A stretch of 64,000 bases of DNA from Lindgomyces ingoldianus. Lineage: Eukaryota; Ascomycota; Dothideomycetes; Pleosporales; Lindgomycetaceae. A program made the translations under genes and the position numbers. The notes under the pieces are model-generated. The model was not told the origin of the DNA, searched no databases, and was given only the letters and a program-made list of their open reading frames with translations. The DNA lies in NCBI RefSeq assembly GCF_010093535.1, contig NW_022985174.1, forward strand, positions 349,837-413,836. The letters run 5' to 3'. Below, piece by piece: positions 12,101 through 23,231 of the stretch; positions within the stretch are counted from its first letter, which is position 1, and every line of letters begins with the position of its first letter.

Positions 12101-12692
12101 AGGTTCCATGGATGCTGATTCCCAGAAACCCAAGCCAAGCCAGCAAATCCGCGCCAACAATAGCACCTCTCTATCCTCGAGGGCTTCCCGCGAGGCTGAT
12201 GACAGCGACTTCTCCCTGGGCTTTGAGAAACAGCGGATCATCAATCTTGACCTAGGCCCTGATGTGAGGCTTGAAACAGATTTCTACAAGGCCTTCCCAG
12301 AGTTCCTATGGCCATCCATTGAATATATGACTCAAGTAGAAATAGAGCAGAAAATCGAGGAGATCAGAAAGCGACCGTCTAGAAAAGCGAGATTCGGCAA
12401 ACCACTAGCACTCGCAAGATCTCATCGTCTAGATGTACACGATGAGCTTGCCGATTCGCGGAAACGTTTCCGACCCGCCACGTCCGCTCAGACATTACCA
12501 CTTCCATTCGGAAAGAAGAAGACGCAAAACAGTGACGTGGAGTTGCAACCCAGTGAAGAGGGTGGTGATACTTTCAAAGACGTTTTCAATTTTCCAAAAA
12601 ACCCAATCCCAATAGTTCACGATGGCCAGCTGGCCTTTCGTGATGGGACACTAGTGGGTCACCTTGATTCACCAGTTAATTCACTGTACTGA
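9114..12692 (+). CDS. PHD finger / CxxC zinc ribbon / winged-helix nuclear protein
   Basis: Four exons, 9114-9658, 9715-10035, 10082-10825 and 10880-12692, give 1140 residues. Introns 1 and 3 use GC donors (GCAAGT) and intron 2 is a 46-base GT-AG intron. Residues 249-297 form a Cys4-His-Cys3 PHD finger: CRVC, CPVC, HEGC, CFVC. A second zinc site pairs CPVC (518/521) with CQGC (537/540); the first Cys of CQGC is created exactly at the GC-AG splice. Around residues 792-870 a forkhead-like winged helix begins TFREMIGMALLAAQGLP and ends WGAYLWNF. The rest is low-complexity Ser/Pro-rich sequence. This suggests a chromatin reader or DNA-binding regulator. I do not recognise the family by name. Confidence 0.82.
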
Positions 12693-12917
12693 CTTTCAGC
12701 AGGTAAATAGCAAGTTACCACGATCGAGGGTCGTATACAAAGTCGGCCGATTCTTTGCTGGAGACCTACGGCTGTAGATGACCCCTAAAGGAAGCATACG
12801 GCGTTATGGGATCTTGGAGCCGGACATAGAGCATTATACCTACATTGGTGGCCTTATCAATCTTATGTACTCTAAACAGCTGTACCATATATTGTATATC
12901 GAGCGGTCACATTAGTA

Positions 12918-13662
12918 TCAGTGGATGTATTCCGAACCTCGATGCGAGTTCGATCTAACACGTTCAAGCTCTTCTTTCCATTCTTCCTTCTCTTTCTCGC
13001 ACTATGCAAGTTGTTCTTCAAGGTCCTTCATTTGTTCCTCAGCTCCGACGCTCAATTTGTCCATTATCTTCACTACACGCACTAGGCGCAAGACCACAAT
13101 GAGGGAAGGCACCTCCTCTGTTACGCCTTGCAATGGGACTTCAACGACGAAGCTGGCTATGATTACGGAGGCATCGAAACAGCGGAACTTGGATTTGAAG
13201 TATCTGCAAGGCTTCAGCAATTAGTTATCTACGGGGAAGTCGAGTGACATACGCAACACCAAATGCCTATATGGATGCGATCAGTTCAAGCACAGAGAAA
13301 AGGAAAAGACTAGGCTGATAATTTCTAGCGCTCTCAATGGGGAATCTTAGGGCTTAATTCGATGGCCGCAGGTAAGAAGGCTGACGAGAATATCTAATCG
13401 TACCTAGGCCAAATAGCTCGTGTGCTCATCTAGTTAGATTTAAGCCGCGGGGAGGGCTGATTAGTTTCATAACTGCAAACAGACACGCTACACCCAGAGA
13501 CGCGAGTAGAAGAATTGAATAGTGAGCAGCCCTCGAAGTAGTAGATCGGCACAGTTGCCAGCGAATAGAGACCAGAAAAAGACATTGCAGTGAACGGAAC
13601 AGATGAATTGATTTAGGCAATTTCGACGTGACCGGAGAGTGGCATATCAGAACAAGAGGCAT
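12918..13662 (-). pseudogene. Decayed voltage-gated proton channel (Hv1 type)
   Basis: Four membrane segments and a coiled coil are recognisable in order. S1 lies near 13530-13460 and reads AAHYSILLLASLGVACLFA; the family Asp expected after LASL is Gly. S2 needs a frame change (LRALEIISLVFSF in one frame, VLELIASI in the next) and then meets TAG at 13269-13267, where family members have Trp before AFG. An intact 49-base intron (13252-13204) follows. S3 has FRCFDASVIIASFVVEV and S4 has VVLRLVRVVKIM. The C-terminal coiled coil SVGAEEQMKDLEEQLA meets TAG at 13004-13002, yet the same frame continues as CEKEKEEWKEELERVRS to a TGA at 12918. Two stops and a frameshift indicate a pseudogene. Confidence 0.7.
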
Positions 13663-14106
13663 TCCTTTATCTAGTTTCTAACCCTGCATTTCCGGCCACA
13701 GATGGACCCGGTGCTCTCTGATGTGTCTTTGTTTGTGAGCAAGACCTCAAAGGTTGAGAGGAAGCACGTGAGAGCTACTGTTAGTCAGCTACTAAGCCTC
13801 TTCGCCCGTGCGCAGTTCGTCAGCCTTGTCTTCGTCATTTTGCTGTTTCGCGCAGCCTCTTCCACCTTCCACCAAAAAGGGTGCCATTCCTTCCTGCAAC
13901 CTAGTCACATCATCCTGCCCTCTTCACTACCACTTCAGCGTAACTGTAAACATCAGTGACACATCGCCTCTTCAACTGCTGTCTTTTCCCTTGTCATCAT
14001 TTTTAAGGGATCTGCAGCCTTGCTCTGTAAGTTCGCCCAACTTCAGTCCTCAACGACTGCCTTAGCTAACACGCCCCCCAGGCAACTCTCACGCTCACTT
14101 TTAACC
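13663..14106. promoter_or_regulatory. Upstream region of PAB2
   Basis: Pyrimidine-rich upstream sequence with runs of CTTC and TCTT near 13850-14000, typical of fungal core promoters or 5' leaders. It also holds whatever remains of the 5' end of the Hv1 pseudogene. No TATA box stands out. Confidence 0.35.
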
Positions 14107-15029
14107 ATGGCCGACACTGAAATCGACACGAAGCGCGAGGAGGACCAGCACCTCGACGCGCCTGATGAAGACGGACACGACGAGGTACGACTGCGCCTTC
14201 ATCCCAGGATGCGACAAGGCTCTGTCGACACGAAGAAGTCAAGAGCACAAGCTAACTCATAGTCGCAGGAGGAGATCACCGCCATGAAGAGGCGTGTTCA
14301 GGAGATGGAGGAAGAAGCGGCCAAATTGCGCCAGATGCAGGCGTCGCTCGACCGCGAGCACCACGACCTCCGCGAGAACAAGGAGGACGTAGACGCCCGC
14401 AGTGTCTTCGTCGGCAACGTAGACTACGGCGCCTCACCCGAGGAGATTCAGGCGCACTTTCAAAGCTGTGGCAGCATCAACCGGGTGACGATCCTTCTGG
14501 ACAAGTTCACCGGTCATCCCAAAGGGTCAGTTGCTCTATGCCAAGAGGAGGTCTTTCCTTGGAGATTCAGATGATGATGTTGTCGCCGCGACTCGAAGTC
14601 CCTAACACTGTACTTTTGCCGTCTCGGCAACGCGCCAGCCCATCATTTGAAGATTCCCAGGAACCTTCGCTACCTGGCAAGAGTTTGGCAGTAAGATTGG
14701 AACGCTAATGAGCGTATGCAGGTATGCGTATGTAGAGTTCACTGAGCCGAACCTTGTCTCCCAAGCTCTCGTTCTCAACGACAGCGTCTTCCGTGGCAGG
14801 AACTTGAAGGTACGTCCTGTTTCTATTCTCTAGTTACAAGAGCTGACCATGATAGGTTGTGCCAAAACGAACGAATCTTCCGGGCATGACCCGTGGACGG
14901 GGTCGTGGCGGACGTGGTTCCTACGGCGGCCGTGGTTCTCCCTATGCGCGCCCAAGCTTTGGACCACCACGTGGTGGATACCGTGGGGGTTATCGTGGTC
15001 GAGGTGCTCCTGGCTATCGCCCGTACTAG
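14107..15029 (+). CDS. PAB2: Nuclear poly(A)-binding protein 2 (PABPN1/Pab2 type)
   Basis: Four exons, 14107-14184, 14269-14525, 14722-14809 and 14856-15029, give 198 residues. The protein binds poly(A) tails in the nucleus and links polyadenylation with exosome-dependent decay. An acidic N terminus is followed by a coiled coil ([18 protein letters not shown]), as in PABPN1. One RRM follows: RNP2 is [10 protein letters not shown] and RNP1 is KGYAYVEF, which is created across the second intron. The C terminus is an RGG/RGY-rich tail that is a likely arginine-methylation target. Size and order match Pab2 closely. Confidence 0.93.
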
Positions 15030-15674
15030 ATTTACCTAGATTCGCATATTGATCGTGGACTTCGGTTCTACAAGATTGTCTGGAGGCAAAATCATTGGCT
15101 TGGCTGAGGCTTCTATTTGACATGTATTATATCAGGATGGCAACCTTGGAAGGTTCCGAATCAGGCAATACGGCTGTACTGCAATCTGGATATGGGGGGT
15201 GTGTGCTTCCTTCATTTGCGATTACGCTTCAACTACGGGAATTTCGACGATGGGCCTAATTGGCCTCTTCGGTATTCATTCATGGGAATCCATCTGGTAG
15301 CCGGGCAGCAATTGTTCATCAAATAGGTCTAAGAATCTCGAGTACTAACCAGTAGAATTTGTGCCAATGCAGCAGCAAGATATCCTGCAAGGAACTATTG
15401 TGGCTCAAAAAAGACCTATGTAGCTCAGAAAGGAGGGTATCCGCCTCTTGGACCCTCCGAGTCGAAGAGAAACCCATCAAGAATTCGACAGCCACCTTTA
15501 AACGCCCGAGGCCGTAAGTGCCACTCCGTAACACGCCCCCGTCCAGTGATCATAATGTCTTGAAATCAATCCGAAAGAAACCAGCAGCCATATGGCCCCT
15601 CCGCCCATCGTCCATTTATTTTGCCTGTGGACCACGCACAGATACGCAACATGGTAGAGGTGCAGCTACTGCAG
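15030..15674. other. Convergent 3' intergenic region
   Basis: About 645 bases between the 3' ends of PAB2 (plus) and UBC9 (minus). No coding potential or repeat is evident. Confidence 0.45.
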
Positions 15675-16312
15675 CTACGGCGCAGGATTTTCTTTCACCA
15701 GACTACGTATCTTCTTCTCATAGGCAGCCTTGTCCTTTTTAAAGAGGTTGAACGCATCCGCTTGTGCAGGGGACTCAGGGTTTGGCTCGTCAAGCAGTGA
15801 CTGGATGCCCAGCAGGATTTCCTTTATCGTGATGGCAGGCTTCCAGCCTTCTTCCTCGTTCAGGATACTCAGACAAACGGTGCCGGAGGGATAGACGTTT
15901 GGGTGGAAGAGCGGGGGGACGAATTTACCTGGACGATGTGAGCATGTGCTTGTCACCTAACCGGAAACCAGGCGATTTTTACACTTCGGTGGCTTGGTTG
16001 GGTACTCTGCGACTTTTTAGAAGGAGAACATGATGATGTTGGAGTATATGAAGAGACATACCATCAGGAAACGTAACCTCGAGCTTAAATAGCCCACCCT
16101 CCCACATAGTCTTTTCTTTGCCAGGCACACCGCACTCCCACTTCTTGAGATCCATGACACCTTGGGTGTTGCGCATGGGTTTTGCAAAGAAGCCGAAGGG
16201 GTGGTCGCGTCGCCATTGCTTCCTGGCCAGCAGATTAATGACTTTATGATGATTTTCGAGGGTTTGCAGTGTCGCACCTCTCCTCAGACAGTCTGTTCAT
16301 ACAAAGCGACAT
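15675..16312 (-). CDS. UBC9: SUMO-conjugating E2 enzyme Ubc9
   Basis: Four exons, 16312-16278, 16222-16062, 16006-15983 and 15928-15675, give 157 residues, the normal Ubc9 length. It transfers SUMO from the E1 to lysines within psi-KxE sites. The N terminus has [15 protein letters not shown], then [12 protein letters not shown]. The active cysteine is Cys92 in [16 protein letters not shown]. The ending [20 protein letters not shown] is typical. Exon 3 is only 24 bases long and encodes the YPTKPPK loop; it is needed to keep frame and family sequence. The gene is divergent from PEX19. Confidence 0.95.
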
Positions 16313-16706
16313 GATGTCCGAGGTTATCGCGCGACAATTCTTCGCAGAAACGGATCGAATTTGTGGGTAGCCTGCAGCTTGTAGCGTGCTGAAGCGTTGC
16401 GGCGATGGCTATCTGCAGACGTGGGAAGCTTCAAACAAATAGTACGGGGGAGTGAAAGGCTAAGGTGAAGGCGAAGGTGAGTAACATTTGAGGTTGAGGT
16501 GAGGTTACAAAACGGACATGGCACGTGATCGGGACATTTCCTATCGGCCCGCCACTTGAGGCTGAGGCCGGGATCGCCCCGCGCTAAGGCGGACTGCCCC
16601 GCCAATACTCGATGGAGGCCGAGGCCGAGGCTGTTAGAGCAACCCCAGGGCTTGCAGGTTTCTTCGACCTCAATACATACATTGGAAGACCAGGGAATCA
16701 CTTGCA
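16313..16706. promoter_or_regulatory. Divergent UBC9/PEX19 promoter
   Basis: Shared upstream region of two divergent core genes. It contains purine/pyrimidine-biased runs (for example the GAGGTTGAGGTGAGGTT stretch near 16490) and a CACGTG E-box-like hexamer at 16522-16527. No function can be assigned from sequence alone. Confidence 0.35.
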
Positions 16707-17722
16707 ATGGCGGGCACTAAGGAAGAGGCTTTGAAGCAAGAAGAAGCAAAGCCTGAGCTGGCCCCAGACCCAGACGAAGACGACCTCAGCGACTTGGACG
16801 GTGAGACTTGCCTCCTCTGTTCACCAGTTCCAAGTGCTGACAAGCCATCCAGACGTCCTGGATGAATTTGCAGCAACAAAGCTCGAATCTAAGGCTCCCG
16901 CACCAGCAGCTTCTGGCCCCGGAAGACCTGCCGCTGCCCCAGCTGATGACCTTGCCGGACTCGACGATGAAGAGTTCGCAAAGCAATTGCAGGCAGAGAT
17001 GGAGCAACTCCTCGGCCAAGCAGACTTGCAGAAGCAGTTTGAGCATCTTATGAAAGAGGTGGATGACGCGGTGCCTTCCTCTTCTCACGCGCCCGGGCTG
17101 AAGGAGGAAGGAGCGAGTTCGAGTGCAGAAGCCACGGCCGCAAAGGCAGAGCAGTCGTTCCAGGAAACTATACGAAAAACAATGGAGCGGATGCAAGAAT
17201 CCGGAGATCAAGCCAGCGCAGCAGCCGCAACCGCAGACGAGAATGATATCCTAGCCCAAATGCTCAAGGAAATGGAGAACGGTGGCTTTGGAGGCGAGGG
17301 GTCCGATGATGATTTCTCCAAAATATTAATGGGCATGATGGAGCAGCTGACAAACAAAGAGATCCTGTATGAGCCAATGAAAGAGCTGAATGACAAGTTC
17401 CCGAAATGGATGGAGGAGAATAAAACGAAGGTGACCAAGGAGGATCTCAAGAGGTACGAGGAACAGCAATTGTTAGTCCGCGAGATCACGACCAGGTTTG
17501 AAAAGAAGGGATATAGCGATGGTAATACGTCGGATAGGGAGTATATTGTTGAGAGGATGCAAAAGGTATACACTAATTCTTCGGTGCTCTATTATACATT
17601 TGCAAGTTACTGACACTCGTCAGATGCAATCTGCAGGATCCCCTCCACCCGATCTTGTGGGCGATATGAATGCGGCGCAAGAAGCGCTCAGCGAGATGGA
17701 CCAAGGCTGTCCCACGCAGTAG
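16707..17722 (+). CDS. PEX19: Peroxin Pex19, peroxisomal membrane-protein chaperone
   Basis: Three exons, 16707-16800, 16853-17565 and 17624-17722, give 301 residues. Pex19 binds newly made peroxisomal membrane proteins in the cytosol and delivers them to Pex3. The acidic N terminus has the Pex3-binding-type DDLDELAATKLE-like helix, here LDEFAATKLES. The conserved C-terminal cargo domain has ILYEPMKELNDKFPKWM and then KKGYSDGNTSDREYIVERMQ. The final residues CPTQ form a CaaX box, so farnesylation is expected. Exon 3 supplies this tail. Confidence 0.95.
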
Positions 17723-17924
17723 ATTCTTGCGAGACCTTGTCCTCCTTCCTTGCCGATAACCAAAAAAGGCACGCATACATGCCACGAGATTCCCTCAGCG
17801 TACAAGTGCCGGCGAAGTCTTGATCAAAACATAATCTTACTTTGCCAAAGGGCACATTACAACAGCGCGCGTCCAATCACACTCGCGCAAGCAGAAGAAC
17901 ATAAACAACACCCGTAGAACGCCT

Positions 17925-18557
17925 TCATCCCTCGGTCGTGTCCATGGCATCCGGGTCATCGTATCTGGCGTTGGATTGTAGTGGCTGTTGTTGGTCCTGT
18001 TGATGGACGTTCGCGACATTTGTATACTCAATGAAAATCTGATCATAGTCTTCTTCGTCGCTCCCGTAATGCTGTGATGTCATATCCTGGGCAGCTTGCT
18101 CTTCCTCCATCAACGCGATCAGCGCCTGTAGTTCTCGTTCCTCTTGCTCCAGAACATAGTCCACCTCCGCCATGTCTTTCTCTGGGTTCGTCGTGGTGTT
18201 TCCGGGCCACGAAGCGGCCGCTTCTTCAAGCAAATCTTCGTTTAGGTAGCCGTCTTCCAAAGGTGGGGCCTGGCGCGCCTTCTCGGCTTCCCAGCGCTTG
18301 TGACTCGAGATGAAATCAAGACGCTGAATCTATGCACAATCAGCTTCCTTAAACTCATCATCTAGTAGACTTTTCACTCGTACCTGATCGCCGCGCACCT
18401 CCCACATCTTCTCATCTCGGCCCTTTTGCACCTTACGGAAGAACATCTCGCGTCGTCGCTCCTTCGCAGCGTCTCCTGTCCGACTCTGTATCACCGGGTT
18501 CGGTTTGTATGCACGTTGGGGAGTTGGCTTCTTCTCCGGCTGCGGCATCGTCGCCAT
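17925..18557 (-). CDS. Conserved-looking fungal protein of unknown function
   Basis: Two exons, 18557-18384 and 18329-17925, give 192 residues, with a phase-0 intron (GTACGAG...CATAG). I do not recognise a named family. The N-terminal part is basic (AYKPNPVIQSRTGDAAKERR, then MFFRKVQKGRDEKMWEVRGD). The C-terminal half is acidic and helical, with EKDMAEVDYVLEQEERELQA and ending in a YGSDEEDYDQIFIEY segment. That acidic tyrosine-rich end is loosely like Iwr1-type nuclear import factors, but this is only a resemblance. In-frame ATGs exist upstream to 18818; the one at 18557 was chosen because the sequence before it is low in protein-like character. Confidence 0.6.
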
Positions 18558-19301
18558 GTTGAATGAGAAAACGCGGGGAGCGGCATTCGCAGAGCGTTCA
18601 GAGAGTGGGGAAGGTCGGGTCGGGTTGTACAAGTTTTGGGTGTAGAAGGAAGAGGCTGCAAGCATCATCGTTGGAAAAGCTAAGGATTTTAGTGCGTGGA
18701 AGGAGGTGAAGATAGTTGCGTAGAGAGATGTTATGTGCACAGGGAGTTTGGAGCCGAGGCGGGATGGACGCGGTGTCATAGAGCGCGCACGCGTTAGGGT
18801 CCGTGCGGTCACGTGCAATACCTCTTACCGATTTCAGAGGTGCCTCATACCCCTCCCTCTATGACTGATCTTATTGTTTCTATTTGCCATCTGGATCTTC
18901 AAAAAGTAAGTCTAATACATCCAGCGCCGTTTCATTGTCAATATGTCAAGATAGGTTCATAGACGAGTACGGTTAAGACTCCTCTCGAGAAAGCGCGTCT
19001 TGGAATGTTGGTATTTTTCAAAACCTCAATAGCTTGATCCAGGCTCAGGTAAATATCCGGGTATCTTATATCCGTCCGGGATAAAGCGCAACCGCTTTAG
19101 GCACGAATTGTTCTGGCGTTGTTGAATATATTTTTTCGATCTTAATCTAGGTGCTGTAGGAATAGATTACGATCCCGGCATTTGAATCAAACATTATCGG
19201 AGGCCATGCCTTCCGTGTGCCTCCTGCTGTATATGTATAGTCTTCACCCTTAATTCTGTCTACTTCTTCTTTCTTTCAAGTCATACACACAGTCTTCCGC
19301 A
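18558..19301. promoter_or_regulatory. Intergenic region upstream of the AA9 gene
   Basis: About 740 bases. TGTATATGTATAG at 19229-19241, some 65 bases before the AA9 ATG, is the best TATA candidate. No coding potential is seen. Confidence 0.35.
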
Positions 19302-20548
19302 ATGATCAATTTTCTCTTGCTTCTGCTCTTCTCCTCTTATCATGGGCAGGCACACGGCCATACCTTCGTCTGGGTCAGTATTCCTGTAATCGTAGAAAGA
19401 TAAAACCTCATCTCTCTCTGCAGGGCGTCTTTGTTAATGGTGTAGACCAAGGGCTCTTCAAAGGCATACGGACACCCGCATACAATGGCGCACCAGGCGG
19501 TGGTGGATATTCCAACTCACCAGTCAAAAACCTGACTTCGATTGATATGCGTTGTAACGTCATGGGAGATATCCAAGCTCCAGATGAAATCAAAGTTGCT
19601 CCAGGAGACAACCTCACTCTCGATTGGTACGGACGGAATCAGAAACCTATTCAAACCTAGTGGTAACAATTAGTACAGGCACCATGATAAAAGGAATGCC
19701 GCGGACGATGTAATTGCAAGCTCACATCACGGTATAATATCCAGCCTCTCCTAGACACATCGGCTGAATCTAAAAAAAAAAAAGGGCCTGCTCTAGTCTA
19801 CATCTCACCAGATCCTCCAAAAGACAATTCGTTCGTCAAAATTTGGCACGAAGGACTGTATGCGGAGGAGATACCAGGAAAATGGGCAACGACATCAGAC
19901 ATAGCAAAGAATGGGGGCCATATGAACATCCGCATTCCAGCTAGCTTAAAGCCGGGACAGTACGCACAAATCCATTTGTCACAAGCAATGGATAGCATGC
20001 TAAGTATAGGACATAGCTACCTCATTCGGGCCGAAATGATTGGTCTCCATGAAGGTGAAGTATCGTACGAGGAGAACCCGATCCGAGGGGCGCAATTCTA
20101 TCCCAATTGTGTGCAGATAGAGGTTACAGGCAACGGCACCGTGGATCTACCTGAAGGTGTTTCCTTCCCTGGGGCGTATTCGTACGAAGATCCCGGGGTC
20201 GTTTACGACGTACCGAACCCTTCTTTCCCCACCTTAAGATTGTCCACTAATTGAGCGTAGGTATACTGCTCAACAGACACTACTCGCACAACTCCCTGTA
20301 CTACCACCTATCCCATTCCCGGTCCAACCGTCTGGTCCGGTGCATGGACGGAAACGACTTCCGTATCACTGAGTAGCGTGACAGGTGTTACGGCTGCTGC
20401 GCCGTGGTCTACGTGGATCAAGAGCAGCGTTGTTACGAGCGCATCGTTCACAGATAAGAAGAGTATTACGGTGATAGGGACGAGTACGTATCAGGCAAGC
20501 TGGTCGAGCACTTATCAAACTCCGGCTCCAGGGACGAAGAGGTGGTGA
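19302..20548 (+). CDS. AA9 lytic polysaccharide monooxygenase (former GH61)
   Basis: Five exons, 19302-19373, 19424-19626, 19679-19731, 19785-20209 and 20261-20548, give 346 residues. This secreted copper enzyme oxidatively cleaves cellulose or related glucans. A 17-residue signal peptide ends GQA and leaves His18 as residue 1 of the mature protein (HGHTFVW). The second copper ligand is His108 in ASSHHGPALVY, and the axial Tyr215 lies in AQFYPNCVQIEV, so the histidine brace is complete. The Ser/Thr/Trp-rich tail from about residue 255 shows no CBM1 cysteine pattern. Intron 4 ends in a run of 12 A before its AG. Substrate specificity cannot be told. Confidence 0.93.
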
Positions 20549-21809
20549 GTGGATCGTTTCAGAAATGGTTTGAACAGAATGGAGTTTAAAGAGGGAGGTG
20601 GCTCGCGTCGTTTTAGGAGAAAAGAACCAGCTTGAAAGCCTGTGACCTGAACTAAGCCAAAACTCGTGAGCGAGTCGTTGCATAAATCTAGCAGTGCCTC
20701 ATGCCCTTAAATCGCACTAGCAAGGCAAGCTGTTCGCTAAGTCGCAACATCTTTTCCCGGCTATATTAGAGAATAGACTCTTAGTGCCTGCTTCATTTAG
20801 GGCTTCTCATATCCATGTTTCCTTTTCGAACTGGAGCCCACGCCAATCTCTCCTTCCGCATAAGAATCCGAAAGTATGCATAGCGCCTCCTAGCCTTAAC
20901 CAAGAACGCGCCCGGAAGGTCTGCCCATACCATTCGATCACCCTATCCTCAACGTGTTCCATGAAGTTTCGATAGGAAATAAAATTCAAGGAACCCGCAG
21001 AACATTGACCTCTCCGGAATATCTTTAAATGTACCGGCGATGGTATCGAGGGGTGTCATTTGATGACCTTGTGGAGCTGGGGTTGACTTATTTTAGATAT
21101 CAAACACCTTCCACATTGTGTAGATGATATCGTGGAGAGAATGGGGACGCCATGTCTATCAGCGAAGACATGAGCAAAGTAAGCGTCTCCAAGAGGACGC
21201 TGGGGCACCTGGATCTATGCAAGGGCGCATACCCGAAAAGTTAATCCATGAATTGAATCCACGTCAGGATACTAATGTCACGCAGTGCCGTCAAAGTAGA
21301 GTTTCCCTCAGAGAATGGGCAGTTGAAGAGTTTGGTAACGAACGGTGAGCGGCCGCAGGACATCATAGTAATGTACGGATGGTTGCTCGGTTCCCCCGGA
21401 AGTGACGGTCACGAGATTTTTCTATCCTGAACCGTTCCGATTTAAAGCTATCCATGTCACTGCACCTTCTCACCAAACATAGGATATGGCCATTGTAAGC
21501 TAGAGTTTGCCTGTGAAGCCTCTTACTATAATCAAGGAGAACGTTAATAGGCGCAGATTTCTGTCCTAAATTGTCATGCTCTGTTAGGTTATGAGCCGCA
21601 GCCTGTGTTTGGCTGCTACTTTGTCCCTTCTTCGTCAACTCACACGCACTGGTCTAGACATACTGCAGCGTAGGACATGCGCGAGGTTATTGAAACCACT
21701 CAGATTGTCGCCCACATGTTTGCTGCCTAGCTATCTACGGCATGCAAATTGATTTCAAACGGGAAAATGGTATTCCAAGAATAGTAACAAGGGTGTATCT
21801 AACTCTTTC
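20549..21809. other. Gene-free spacer
   Basis: About 1.26 kb between the convergent 3' ends of the AA9 and DUF6055-like genes. I see no recognisable coding sequence, RNA gene or repeat; short ORFs look random. Confidence 0.4.
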
Positions 21810-23192
21810 CTAGGCCGTAGCCCCGGAAATTTGAATCGAATAGCTCAATCCTTTGTTTACATCCGCCGGAATCGAAAAAGGATCATACTGCACTAACGAC
21901 GGAGTGTTCGCTACCACTAAACTCGCCTCCTCTCCACTCGCAATCGTCACACTCCCGCTTCCATTCACCAAGTCCACATACCGGAACGTTCCGCTTGATG
22001 CCTTGACCACAAGGCTTGCTGTAAATGCTCCACTTGCTGTGACAGAAGCGTTAATCGTCGAACTCGTCGCTTTCAGAGGGATAATGTTGGATCCCATATA
22101 CCGAGGTTGTCGAGCAGACTTCACAGTATACTTCCCGTTCCCATTCGAATCCAAGTTTGCATATGTCAAGCTCTTCTTTTGAGAACTGAACATTTGCTGC
22201 GCTTTTGAATGCCCGATATCCACATAAGCCATCCGCGCCCAGTATCTTCCTACAACTTGTTGGATAGTCACGCCGGATAAAAGACGCTCGAGTGAGTGCA
22301 AAGGCGTCTCATTACTATTGAGTTTGTACTTCCGTATCATGTTGAGGAGAGCCTGAGAACCCAGGCCGGAATAGTTGTCTGGATTGTTGGTGATATAAGA
22401 GAGGAACGGCCAGGCTTGGTAGTAGTTCCCGGATCCCGATGTCCCATCCACGATTACTTTGTATGAGTTGCCGATGACTTCTTTAAGCTCGATCAAGCTG
22501 TCGCCGCTCGGGAGGCTAGATTTTGCTTTGGCCGTTTCGCAAACAGGAGTGGAGACATAGGTGTCAGCAATAAAGTTAGCAATAGTCTCCCACCAGGCGC
22601 CGGTTCTATTTGACAGTCAGAGACACCGCCCAAAAAGTGAATGTCCTTCTACATCGTGCAGTGCGCACTCGCAAACCCAGTCCAGAAGCTAAAGATCAAG
22701 GGCGTACCTTGTCTGATCAATCCAATTCTTCTCTGAATACGTCATTGCATGCCCGTACTCATGCACAATCACCCCTGGCGTTGTCATATACTGTTCCACA
22801 ACCTTCAAATACGCCAATCCCGCAGTTGCATCGGTCCAAGTCTGTGCAGCGGCACCAGGCATACTACTCGCATCAACACGGTAAATATTTTCCTTGTAAT
22901 AAGCACCGCTGTCGCTTTTGTATGACAGTCCGGGTGTGCGCCAGCCAAGTGTCTCGACAAAGCATTGATGTGCTGCTTCCATTACTTTAAGTGTTTGGTC
23001 AGCGGTAGAGCTGGATACACCGTAGACGCGGAAATGTGCCGAGTCCTTGTATTGACTTCCTCCTCCCCCGATGGAAGGGTTTGCTGTGAATTCGCTTGGT
23101 GGCGCGGCTTGCACCCCCTGCGTAGGAAGCGCTTCGACATAGGCACCATGATAGGCAATGAAAAGAACCAAAAATTGCCTCAAGGAGTACAT
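21810..23192 (-). CDS. Secreted HExxH protein, DUF6055-like
   Basis: Two exons, 23192-22708 and 22605-21810, give 426 residues. A signal peptide (RQFLVLFIAYHGAYVEA) is followed by a putative catalytic region. His144, Glu145 and His148 form HEYGH in TPGVIVHEYGHAM. Glu168 in WWETIANFIADTY lies 20 residues later, created just after the intron, and fits the third zinc ligand of a gluzincin. The C-terminal part (YWARMAYVDIGH, then ARQPRYMGSNIIPL and a beta-rich end) resembles fungal proteins of the DUF6055 type. The substrate is unknown. That it is a peptidase is inferred from the motif alone. Confidence 0.8.
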
Positions 23193-23231
23193 GGTGGAAT
23201 TGCGACCATCCTAAATTGTGAAGAGGATGGG

